This document shows positions 7,180 to 13,438 of a stretch of DNA of 14,948 nt, piece after piece. Position 1 is the first letter of the stretch; each line of letters starts with the position of its first letter. The notes beneath the pieces were generated by a model, which ran no database searches, was not told the DNA's origin, and saw nothing but the letters and a program-made list of their open reading frames with translations. Both the position numbers and the translations under genes were made by a program. The DNA is from DATKWF01 sp035529715 (GTDB taxonomy: Bacteria; Chloroflexota; Dehalococcoidia; Dehalococcoidales; RBG-16-60-22), in NCBI GenBank assembly GCA_035529715.1, contig DATKWF010000001.1:1-14948 (forward strand), read 5' to 3'.

Positions 7180-7694
7180 TCCAACTCCCTTCGGGTGGCA
7201 GCAAGATAAAAGTTGCGAATGAATTCAGCTATCCCCTGAAGCAGCAACAGAAAATAGGCCACCGGTATGACCGTCTTCAAAGGATATATAGGTACCCTTA
7301 TGACACTCTCTACCGCCTTTTCTCCCACCCTCCAGGAGAAAGGCACGTTAATCATAGAGAAGTAAAGGAGGGCAAAAATCAAGGGGAAGAAGAAGAGCAG
7401 GCTGCAGACCATGTCATTGATAGCCTGCCCTCTTTCCGGAAGCATCCGGTAGAAGAGGTCTATAGACACATTTCGTTTGATGCGCAGGACATAGGCAGCT
7501 CCCATCATGAAGGAAACATTGGCGCAGTAATAGACGGAATCATAAGTCCATAAGGGGGCATCGTTAAATATATACCTCATTATGGTGGAGTAAACCATGC
7601 TAAGTATCAGGACGACGACGAGCCAGGCGAAAATCTTGGCTACCCACTCATTAAAGATGTCAATATACTTCAAATAACCTCTTAGGGCTTTCAA
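7170..7694 (-). CDS. dctQ: TRAP transporter small permease (DctQ)
   Basis: This 174-residue protein has four predicted membrane helices (about 18-38, 53-70, 90-112 and 138-158). It is the partner of DctM in the membrane complex. The IMRYIFNDAPLW stretch after helix 1 is the usual DctQ landmark. The start codon is TTG at 7692-7694 with AAAGG about eight bases upstream; no ATG gives the expected N-terminal length. The reading frame is separated from dctP by 73 bases that contain a very stable hairpin (7708-7745), and its 3' end overlaps dctM. Confidence 0.9.
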   Translation of the reverse strand: MKALRGYLKYIDIFNEWVAKIFAWLVVVLILSMVYSTIMRYIFNDAPLWTYDSVYYCANVSFMMGAAYVLRIKRNVSIDLFYRMLPERGQAINDMVCSLLFFFPLIFALLYFSMINVPFSWRVGEKAVESVIRVPIYPLKTVIPVAYFLLLLQGIAEFIRNFYLAATRRELEWS

Positions 7695-7707
7695 TTGACT
7701 ACCTTTC

Positions 7708-7745
7708 TAGGCAACACCACCTCTATGTAGAGGTGGTGTTGCCTA
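7708..7745 (-). repeat. perfect 17-bp hairpin between dctP and dctQ
   Basis: Arms 7708-7724 and 7729-7745 are perfectly complementary with a four-base loop. In the minus-strand transcript the hairpin is followed by AGAAAGGTAG, not by a U-tract, so it is probably not an intrinsic terminator. The likely role is protecting the 3' end of the dctP message from exonucleases, so the binding protein is made in excess of the permease. It also lies immediately before the dctQ ribosome-binding site and could reduce dctQ translation. Confidence 0.75.
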
Positions 7746-7767
7746 AGAATTATTCCGCTAAGCTCGC

Positions 7768-8928
7768 TTACTTAACCAAAACACCGTAAGGATACATTTT
7801 CTCAGCATAGACATAATAAGCATCGTGGAATGCTCTCGCTGACGCCACCGCTTTAGCAGTCATGGCATCCTCTGCCCCTATTTTGTCGTAGTGTTCACCA
7901 AGCAGACGGAACATTTCCGCCGGGACTTCCCGGTCAAGAATGGTTACATTGACTTTTTGCTGCAGTTTATCCAGTATCAGTACATCCCGGTATGTCCCTT
8001 CCAGCAGATACCACCAGGTATACTCTTCAGCCACTGTTCTGATTAGCTGCTGAAGGTCTGCCGGCAGTTCATCCCATGATTCCTGATTTACGGCAAGGTC
8101 AAAAGTAGGATGCGCCTGGCGGAACGCGGTCAGCACTGCATAGTCGACAACATCCTGGAGACCTACATCCCAGTCTTCATTCATAACTCCCCACTCGGTG
8201 GCGTCAATGACGCCTCTCTCCAGAGCGGGAAGCACCTCGGCTCCGGGCAGGGTAACCACATTGGCTCCCATTGCCTTGAAGACTTCCGCCCAGTAGCCGG
8301 AAATGCGGAAGGTCAAACCTGAGAAGTCGTCCAGTTTCTTCAGTGGCTTGTTGGACCAGGCAAAGACCTCCGGAGCGCGCAGACCCATAACCATAACCGC
8401 TCCAACGTTGAATCCGGCATCCCGCCATGCTTCTAGCATCAGGTCTTCGCCGCCGCCCTGATACATCCAGGTTATCCAGGGCACAGGTCCAGAGGCAAAC
8501 GGCGCATCACCGCCGAAGAATGGGCTAGATGGTATTGTGCCCAGCCAGTAGCCGGGCCAGGAATGGTAGCAGTCAAGAGTGCCGGAACTGACGGCATCCA
8601 ATACTTCAAATGGTCCTACTATGGAACCACCGGTGAGACATTCAATCTCCAGCCGGCCGCCGCTTAGTTCAGTGACTCTGGAAGCAAAGTTAGTTGCCAG
8701 CTCCTGCAACAAGCCACCTGCCCAGGATGACTGCATCTTCCACTTGATTGTTTCTACTGCTGGTGCCGGCGTTGGGGCTGGGGCCGGAGCCGGAGCCGGT
8801 GCTGGTGCTGGTGCCGGTGCTGGAGCCGGTGCTGGTGCTGGTGCTGGTGCCGGCTTGGCACAACCAACAATAACCAAACTGACCGTTAGTAAAAGTGCTA
8901 GTGAAATTAGCAATAACTTATTTTTCAA
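7768..8928 (-). CDS. dctP: TRAP transporter solute-binding lipoprotein (DctP family)
   Basis: This 386-residue extracytoplasmic binding protein has a lipoprotein signal peptide: MKNKLLLISLALLL, then lipobox VIVGC with Cys23 as the lipidated residue. An Ala-Pro linker (26-57) follows, then the DctP domain from about residue 60 (IKWKMQSSWAGG). Arg208 in GLTFRISGYW is at the position of the conserved carboxylate-binding Arg of TRAP receptors. VIDATEWG (240-247) resembles the ligand-site region of the 2-oxoacid/chloroaromatic-type receptors. The ligand is therefore probably an organic acid. Translation starts at TTG 8926-8928, supported by GGGAGG six bases upstream. It is the first gene of the TRAP operon, with the shared 25-bp promoter element about 120 bases upstream. 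Confidence 0.93.
   Translation of the reverse strand: MKNKLLLISLALLLTVSLVIVGCAKPAPAPAPAPAPAPAPAPAPAPAPAPAPTPAPAVETIKWKMQSSWAGGLLQELATNFASRVTELSGGRLEIECLTGGSIVGPFEVLDAVSSGTLDCYHSWPGYWLGTIPSSPFFGGDAPFASGPVPWITWMYQGGGEDLMLEAWRDAGFNVGAVMVMGLRAPEVFAWSNKPLKKLDDFSGLTFRISGYWAEVFKAMGANVVTLPGAEVLPALERGVIDATEWGVMNEDWDVGLQDVVDYAVLTAFRQAHPTFDLAVNQESWDELPADLQQLIRTVAEEYTWWYLLEGTYRDVLILDKLQQKVNVTILDREVPAEMFRLLGEHYDKIGAEDAMTAKAVASARAFHDAYYVYAEKMYPYGVLVK
8758..8853 (-). repeat. 6-bp tandem repeat encoding an Ala-Pro linker
   Basis: About 16 copies of a six-base GC-rich unit encode alternating Pro and Ala (residues 26-57 of DctP, one Thr at 53). Synonymous third positions vary between copies, so the repeat is not freshly expanded. 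The stiff linker would hold the binding domain away from the membrane anchor. The opposite strand carries a long Ala-Gly ORF as a by-product. Confidence 0.9.
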
Positions 8929-9044
8929 CGATACCTCCCTAAAACTTTTAATTATTAACTAATGATTATCTCATACTCTCGTATAGCACCACCCCCCACT
9001 TTTAAAAAATTAGCCAGCAAATGAGAGAAATAGAGTTATAGATA

Positions 9045-9076
9045 AGAGTAGCACTGCAATCTTAGCATGTCAATAG
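9045..9076 (-). promoter_or_regulatory. promoter of TRAP operon within the duplicated 25-bp element
   Basis: On the minus strand TTGACA (9068-9073) is followed after 17 bases by TACTCT (9045-9050). Bases 9052-9076 are the inverted copy of 2576-2600 (24 of 25 identical). The surrounding sequence is not conserved, which favours a functional site over recent duplication. The weak -10 again suggests activation by a regulator. Confidence 0.6.
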
Positions 9077-9137
9077 AATTTTCTTAATAATCTTTTTTAA
9101 AGATAAATGAAGTGAAATTATGATTTATTCCAGGCTA

Positions 9138-9167
9138 TTGACAGCGGCAGATTTAGAATTGCATAAT
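9138..9167 (+). promoter_or_regulatory. promoter for the DegV-family gene
   Basis: TTGACA (9138-9143), an 18-base spacer and CATAAT (9162-9167) give a good sigma-70-type promoter with a leader of roughly 80 bases. The -35 context GGCTATTGACA is the same as at 1151-1161. The spacer does not share the 25-bp element of the TRAP and corrinoid promoters. Confidence 0.6.
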
Positions 9168-9252
9168 ACATAGAGCATCTAGGTATCATCTTTAACTCCA
9201 TGCAGGTGATTCAGATGCAAGGTTATCATGCACGTGAGGAGAGAATTTAAAC

Positions 9253-10092
9253 ATGACGATTAAGATTGTTACTGATAGTGTTGCCGATTTACCACCTCAG
9301 ATAGTTAAGGACCTGGATATTACGGTAATCCCGGTAAACGTTTGCTTCGGTGAGGAGGTGTACCGTGACGGCATTGACATCTCTGCTGAACAGTTCTATG
9401 CAAAATTGGCCGGTAGCAAAGTTATGCCAGTTACCTCGGTGCCCGGGCTTGGAGTTTTTGCGGAGACATACGGCAAGTTAGCCGAAGAAACAGATGAAAT
9501 CCTGTTCATTTCGCTCAGCTCCAAACTCAGCAGTGTTTATAAGGTGGCACAGCAAAGCGTGGAGCTCATGAAGAAGAAGTGCCGGGTGGAGGTCGTGGAT
9601 TCTCAATGGGTAATTATGGCGCAGGGATTTATAGTTATGACGGCTGCCAGAGCGGCTCAGGCTGGAGCCAGCCTTGATGAAGTGCTGAATATAGTCCATC
9701 GTAATATTAATCGTGTACAGCTCTGTTCCGTGTTTGACACTCTGGAATACCTGAAGCGGGGCGGTCGCATCGGGCGGGCGGCGGCTTTACTGGGGACAAT
9801 GCTTCATGTACACCCCATCATCGGTCTCAAGGATGGGGAGGTAGTGCCTATGGGCAGGAAGCGTTCGCGGGCGCAGGCAATAGACTATCTCTATGACCTC
9901 GCCATGAGCTATTCGCATATTGAAGAGATGTCAGTTGCCTATGTCAATGCCGTTGAAGATGCTGAGATGTTGATTGACCGACTCAGTGTTAAATTTCCCA
10001 GGGAGCGTGTCATCCGGTCGAGGACAAGTCCCGTAATTGGCACCCATACCGGCCCTAATCTCCTCGTCCTGGCCCTGCTGGGAGACAGGTAG
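9253..10092 (+). CDS. DegV family fatty-acid-binding protein (FakB-like)
   Basis: This 279-residue protein spans the two DegV domains. The signature TDSxADLP is at 7-14, the phosphate/head-group region TSVP at 61-64, YLKRGGRIG at 166-174 and the late GTHTGPN at 263-269 (His265). In Firmicutes such proteins (FakB) hold a fatty acid while FakA phosphorylates it for phospholipid synthesis. No FakA-type kinase is in the window, so the same role is only likely. The length is standard. The ATG follows GAGGAGAG at a spacing slightly longer than usual. It has its own promoter and appears monocistronic; I see no clear terminator in the 88 bases after it. Confidence 0.93.
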   Translation: MTIKIVTDSVADLPPQIVKDLDITVIPVNVCFGEEVYRDGIDISAEQFYAKLAGSKVMPVTSVPGLGVFAETYGKLAEETDEILFISLSSKLSSVYKVAQQSVELMKKKCRVEVVDSQWVIMAQGFIVMTAARAAQAGASLDEVLNIVHRNINRVQLCSVFDTLEYLKRGGRIGRAAALLGTMLHVHPIIGLKDGEVVPMGRKRSRAQAIDYLYDLAMSYSHIEEMSVAYVNAVEDAEMLIDRLSVKFPRERVIRSRTSPVIGTHTGPNLLVLALLGDR

Positions 10093-10180
10093 CGGTAGCA
10101 TCATCACCATTATTTTGTTGTCTTAACTCGCTTCTCCGCGGTTTGAAATCCAGCGTAGATAAATAGTAATATAGATAACG

Positions 10181-10459
10181 ATGTCAAAAAAGCAGGCTAA
10201 TGAAAACATGGTAAATTGGCAGGTAACTGCGGCTACGATTTATTGTGATGCTGTTGATGATGAAGTAACCCTGCTGGTTTATAAAGACAGGTCAACTAAG
10301 TGTACCGGCTACCAGAAGTACAGTCAGCCCGACCCTGAGACAGCTAAAACAATGAAGATAAAGAGCAAGCAGTTAGGACGGCGGCTGGAGTGTGAAGGGC
10401 TGGAGTGTTACCGGGTGGTTCAATACCGGGACAGGTTATTTGCCGGGGAGGGTGAGTAA
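10181..10459 (+). CDS. small Cys-containing protein of unknown function
   Basis: I do not recognise a named family for this 92-residue soluble protein. It has four cysteines (22, 41, 71 and 76), the last two in LECEGLECYRVVQYRDRLF, so a metal site is possible but unproven. The central VDDEVTLLVYKDRSTKC looks like a beta-rich segment. The start is uncertain: ATG 10181 has no clear ribosome-binding site and lies only a few bases from a possible TTGAAA/TAATAT promoter (10143-10172). ATG 10208 (residue 10) would give a more normal leader. The stop is three bases before the GTG of the LivG-type gene, so the two are very likely cotranscribed and translationally coupled. Confidence 0.6.
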   Translation: MSKKQANENMVNWQVTAATIYCDAVDDEVTLLVYKDRSTKCTGYQKYSQPDPETAKTMKIKSKQLGRRLECEGLECYRVVQYRDRLFAGEGE

Positions 10460-10462
10460 GAG

Positions 10463-11290
10463 GTGGTGGAGATGGGGAACGAAAACGGTGTGAAGATACG
10501 GATTGAAAACCTCTCCCTTGCCTTTGGGGGAGTGGAAGCCCTTTCCGATGTCAGCCTGGATATAAGAGATAATGAAATCCTGGCAATAATTGGGCCAAAC
10601 GGTGCCGGTAAGACCTGCCTGCTGAACTGCATAAACGGCTTCTATAAACCGCAAAAAGGTGGGATATATTTTGAAGGGCGGAGAATCACCCGTATTCGCC
10701 CGGATAGAGCCGCCCGTCTCGGTCTGGCCAGAACCTTCCAGAATATTGAACTGTTTACCGGACTGAGTAGTCTGCAAAATATTATGGCGGCCAGGCACGT
10801 CCTGATGAAGCAGAATTTTCTTAGCAGTGCCCTGTATTTCGGCTGGGCTCATAAGGAGGAAATCAAGCATCGTAAAACGGTGGAGGACATCATTGATTTC
10901 CTGGAAATAGAGCCAATAAGGAAGAAAACAGTTGGCATGCTTCCCTACGGAATGCGTAAAAGAGTTGAACTGGGCAGGGCGCTGGCTCTGGAACCGAAGG
11001 TTTTGCTCCTTGATGAACCGATGGCAGGCATGAACCTGGAAGAGAAAGAGGATATTGCCCGTTTCGTCATTGATATATTTGAGGGTCAGGGAGCCACGTA
11101 CCCGGAAACACCTGTCCTCAGGGACGGGGTTAGCTGTATTGTCCTTGTTGAACATGATATGGGAGTGGTTATGGACATAGCTGACCGGATTGTGGTTCTT
11201 GATTTTGGGCGGAAGATTGCTGAAGGCACGCCTGACGAGATTAAAACTAACCCTGAAGTTATTGCTGCCTATCTGGGAAAAGAGAATTAG
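10463..11290 (+). CDS. livG: branched-chain-type ABC transporter ATPase (LivG family)
   Basis: This 275-residue ABC ATPase is of the LivG type. Walker A GPNGAGKT is at 44-51, the Q-loop TFQN at 91-94, the signature region LPYGMRKRVELGRALA at 160-175 (a relaxed LSGGQ, common in LivG), Walker B LLLDEP at 181-186 and the H-loop His231 in VEHDMGVVMDIADRIVVLDFGRKIAEGTP. About a dozen extra residues (roughly 208-222) lie between Walker B and the H-loop. It should pair with the LivF at 12595-13386. Unusually it lies on the opposite strand, convergent with the rest of the transporter and 18 bases from the ligase stop. The start could be GTG 10463, GTG 10466 or ATG 10472; upstream GGGGAGGG favours the first two. 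Confidence 0.92.
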   Translation: MVEMGNENGVKIRIENLSLAFGGVEALSDVSLDIRDNEILAIIGPNGAGKTCLLNCINGFYKPQKGGIYFEGRRITRIRPDRAARLGLARTFQNIELFTGLSSLQNIMAARHVLMKQNFLSSALYFGWAHKEEIKHRKTVEDIIDFLEIEPIRKKTVGMLPYGMRKRVELGRALALEPKVLLLDEPMAGMNLEEKEDIARFVIDIFEGQGATYPETPVLRDGVSCIVLVEHDMGVVMDIADRIVVLDFGRKIAEGTPDEIKTNPEVIAAYLGKEN

Positions 11291-11308
11291 CTGCCGGGTG
11301 TGGCTGGT

Positions 11309-12604
11309 TTACTTCCAGCTTCTCTCATCTACTATCTTCTGGTACTGCTCTGGAATAGTCCCTTTCTCTACGAAATCAATCCGGTCCGGTTTAATGCGGC
11401 AAACAGCCTGAAATTTCTTATTTAAATCTTTGCCCAGCCTTCTCTTATCTTCTTCGGTAGGTTTATGCTTTAGCTCAATCTTGAGGGTCATTTCATCACG
11501 CTGTTCCGGACGCGTAACCAGTATCTGGAATCCGGAGATTTCCTCAAAGCCGAGGATTATTTGCTCGGCCTGTCTGGCAACGACAAACATACCTCTGACT
11601 TTGACGGCATCGCCAGTTCTGCCAATAATGCCGGTCAGTCGGTTGGCCGTCCGGCCGCAGGGGCACGGTCCGGTAAGATAGGATGACAGGTCACCGGTGC
11701 CAAAACGGACAAGCCCCCAGACTTTATTGTGAATCGGGGTTACCACGATTTCTCCCACTTCTTCCGGCCCCAGCTGTTTTCCCGTCTCCGGGTCGACTAT
11801 TTCTATAACGTATTCATCCATAAGGTGCATGCCTGATTTCTCGCGGCATTCATAGGCAAGGGCACCACCTGTTTCGGTAACTGCGTAGGCTTGTGCGGTG
11901 TCAATCCGGTAGTCCTCCTCAAAGGTGTTCCGTAGTGAAGGCGCCAGCATCTCGCCGGTGAACCAGGCACGCTTGAGGGAGAAATCACGGCGCAGGTTAT
12001 AGCCCATTTCTTCGGCCCGCTTGATTAGGCTCATCAGGAAGCTGGGAGTCCCCACAAAGCCGGTCACTTTCAGGTCACGCATGGTCTGAACCTGTATATC
12101 AGTGTTACCGGTACCCATGGGTATGGCGGTCGCCCCGCAGTCTCTCAGGGCTTCGTGGAATAGAATGCCGGCCGGGGACATGTGGTAGGTGAACGTGTTG
12201 ATAACCACGTCTCCCTTTCTGAATCCAGCCGCCCAGAAAGACTTGGCGAACCATTTTATACCGGCGTGTTGGACTGGTTCATAGATAGGGCCCGGGGAGA
12301 GAAAGATGCGGTCGACCTCTTCTGGAGGAATGGTGAGGAACCCGCCGTAGGGTGGGTTTGCCCTTTGCAACTCTATGAGGTCGGTCTTTCTGGTGATGGG
12401 CAGTCTTTCCAGGTCTCTTATTTTGCGAATCTGCTCCGGGCAAACTCCCGCCTCGTTAAAAATTTTCTTGACGGCGGGGGCATGCTGGTAAGCGTACTTA
12501 ATAGTTTGAGGTAGCTTCCGGTTAACGTATCTTTCCCTTGCTTCCGCTGACATTGTCTCCAGTTTATCGAAGAATTCTGCCTCTGGCTTACTTTTTACAG
12601 CCAT
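11309..12604 (-). CDS. PaaK-like adenylate-forming enzyme (phenylacetate-CoA ligase family)
   Basis: This 431-residue protein has the normal length for PaaK-type ligases, which activate a carboxylic acid with ATP and CoA. It shows YAVTETGG (240-247), FGTGD (301-305), the CPCGR turn (314-318) and IGRTGDAVKVRGMFV (327-341), the hinge and domain boundary. The phosphate-binding loop normally reading SSGTTG is replaced by SPGPIYEP (103-110). The C-terminal IPEQYQKIVDER (417-428) aligns poorly with the usual catalytic-Lys region, although Lys423 is close. The start overlaps the end of livF by 10 bases, so it is the last gene of the Liv operon and probably handles the imported compound. The substrate is unknown; an aromatic or branched acid is plausible by context. 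Confidence 0.85.
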   Translation of the reverse strand: MAVKSKPEAEFFDKLETMSAEARERYVNRKLPQTIKYAYQHAPAVKKIFNEAGVCPEQIRKIRDLERLPITRKTDLIELQRANPPYGGFLTIPPEEVDRIFLSPGPIYEPVQHAGIKWFAKSFWAAGFRKGDVVINTFTYHMSPAGILFHEALRDCGATAIPMGTGNTDIQVQTMRDLKVTGFVGTPSFLMSLIKRAEEMGYNLRRDFSLKRAWFTGEMLAPSLRNTFEEDYRIDTAQAYAVTETGGALAYECREKSGMHLMDEYVIEIVDPETGKQLGPEEVGEIVVTPIHNKVWGLVRFGTGDLSSYLTGPCPCGRTANRLTGIIGRTGDAVKVRGMFVVARQAEQIILGFEEISGFQILVTRPEQRDEMTLKIELKHKPTEEDKRRLGKDLNKKFQAVCRIKPDRIDFVEKGTIPEQYQKIVDERSWK

Positions 12605-13386
12605 CTCTTTCGCCTCTTATAGTGTTTTACTTCACGGTAGCTCTTCTTGGCGCCCATGGCGGATAGTCCCATGTAAAATTCCTTCACGTCCTCGTTGTTG
12701 CGGAGGAAATCGGCGGTACCATCAAGGACTACCCGACCATTCTCCATAACGTAGCCGGAGTGGGCGATGCTCAGGGCAATCCGGACATTCTGCTCCACAA
12801 GCAGCACCGAGGTTTTTTGCTCAATATTAAACCGATTAATAATATCATAAATCTCTTCAACCAGCAGTGGTGCCAGACCCAGTGACGGTTCGTCCAGCAT
12901 CATGAGCTTGGGGGCAGCCATCATAGCCCGGCCGATGACCAGCATCTGCTGTTCACCTCCGGAGAGGTAGCCGGCGGTGTTATGCCGCAGTTCCTTGAGT
13001 CGCGGAAAGTAGTGGTAAACCATCTCCATGTCTCGTTTGACGGCACGGCGGTCCTGGCGGTGATAAGCGCCGACCAGCAGGTTCTCCTCAGCGCTGAGGT
13101 GTCCGAAGACCCGTCGGCCCTCCAGTGCCTGAATAATACCCAGCTTGCCTATTTCCTCGGCGCTTTTTTTATCTATTCTTTCATCGTTCCACAGGATGCT
13201 GCCGTCGGTTACCTCTCCCTCTTCAACGTGGAGCAGGCCGGATATTGCCTTGAGGGTGGTGCTTTTGCCGGCACCGTTAGCCCCGAGCAGGGCAACAATT
13301 GAGCCGTCCTCCACGCCCAGGGAAACGCCATGCAGCGCCCGGATAACGTTGAGATAGGTAACCTCAATGTTATTTAACTTGAGCAT
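12595..13386 (-). CDS. livF: branched-chain-type ABC transporter ATPase (LivF family)
   Basis: This 263-residue ABC ATPase is of the LivF type. Walker A GANGAGKS is at 35-42, the signature LSGGEQQ at 141-147 and Walker B LMMLDEPSLGLAP at 161-173. VEQN at 198-201 carries the Gln typical of LivF in place of the H-loop His. It is slightly longer than many LivF proteins because of a basic tail (KKSYREVKHYKRRKRWL), whose last codons overlap the start of the ligase. The ATG is preceded by GGAAAG, which itself abuts a GC-rich hairpin (13399-13429). With LivG, LivM and LivK it would form an importer of the amino-acid/aromatic-acid class. Confidence 0.94.
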   Translation of the reverse strand: MLKLNNIEVTYLNVIRALHGVSLGVEDGSIVALLGANGAGKSTTLKAISGLLHVEEGEVTDGSILWNDERIDKKSAEEIGKLGIIQALEGRRVFGHLSAEENLLVGAYHRQDRRAVKRDMEMVYHYFPRLKELRHNTAGYLSGGEQQMLVIGRAMMAAPKLMMLDEPSLGLAPLLVEEIYDIINRFNIEQKTSVLLVEQNVRIALSIAHSGYVMENGRVVLDGTADFLRNNEDVKEFYMGLSAMGAKKSYREVKHYKRRKRWL

Positions 13387-13398
13387 ATTTATCTTTCC

Positions 13399-13429
13399 GG
13401 CGGGGGCCCGCTATAACAGAGCCCCCGCC
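13399..13429 (-). repeat. GC-rich hairpin between livK and livF
   Basis: A perfect 9-bp stem of nearly pure G/C (GGCGGGGGC 13399-13407 with 13421-13429) encloses a 13-base loop. In the minus-strand transcript it sits ten bases after the livK stop and is followed at once by GGAAAG, the livF ribosome-binding site. Without a U-tract it is more likely an mRNA-stability or partial-attenuation element than a full terminator. Confidence 0.7.
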
Positions 13430-13438
13430 AAATTACCA

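Larger units (their letters stand above)
8929..9252. other. divergent promoter region between dctP and degV, 324 bases
   Basis: This gap contains the TRAP promoter on the minus strand (9045-9076) and the degV promoter on the plus strand (9138-9167), about 60 bases apart. The TRAP leader (8929-9044) is about 116 bases, with a G-run (GGGGGG near 8992-8997 on the minus strand) and a small ATAC/GTAT inverted repeat. I see no gene in it. Confidence 0.6.

Noticed and set aside
7708..7745. Rho-independent terminator between dctP and dctQ
   Set aside because: On the transcribed strand the hairpin is followed by AGAAAGG, not a U-tract, and dctQ needs read-through, so it was classed as an intercistronic hairpin.
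8579..8962. Plus-strand ORF of 127 codons containing a long Ala-Gly repeat
   Set aside because: It is the antisense reading of the Pro-Ala codon repeat and signal region of dctP; it has no ribosome-binding site and the dctP frame is clearly the real one.
2576..9076. The inverted 25-bp pair as terminal repeats of a mobile or invertible element
   Set aside because: There is no transposase or recombinase between the copies, no target-site duplication is visible, and the repeats coincide with -35 boxes and point into operons.
9180..9245. Imperfect repeats (CATGCAGGTG / CATGCACGTG) in the degV leader
   Set aside because: They are short and imperfect with no clear fold or regulator match; this could be chance.
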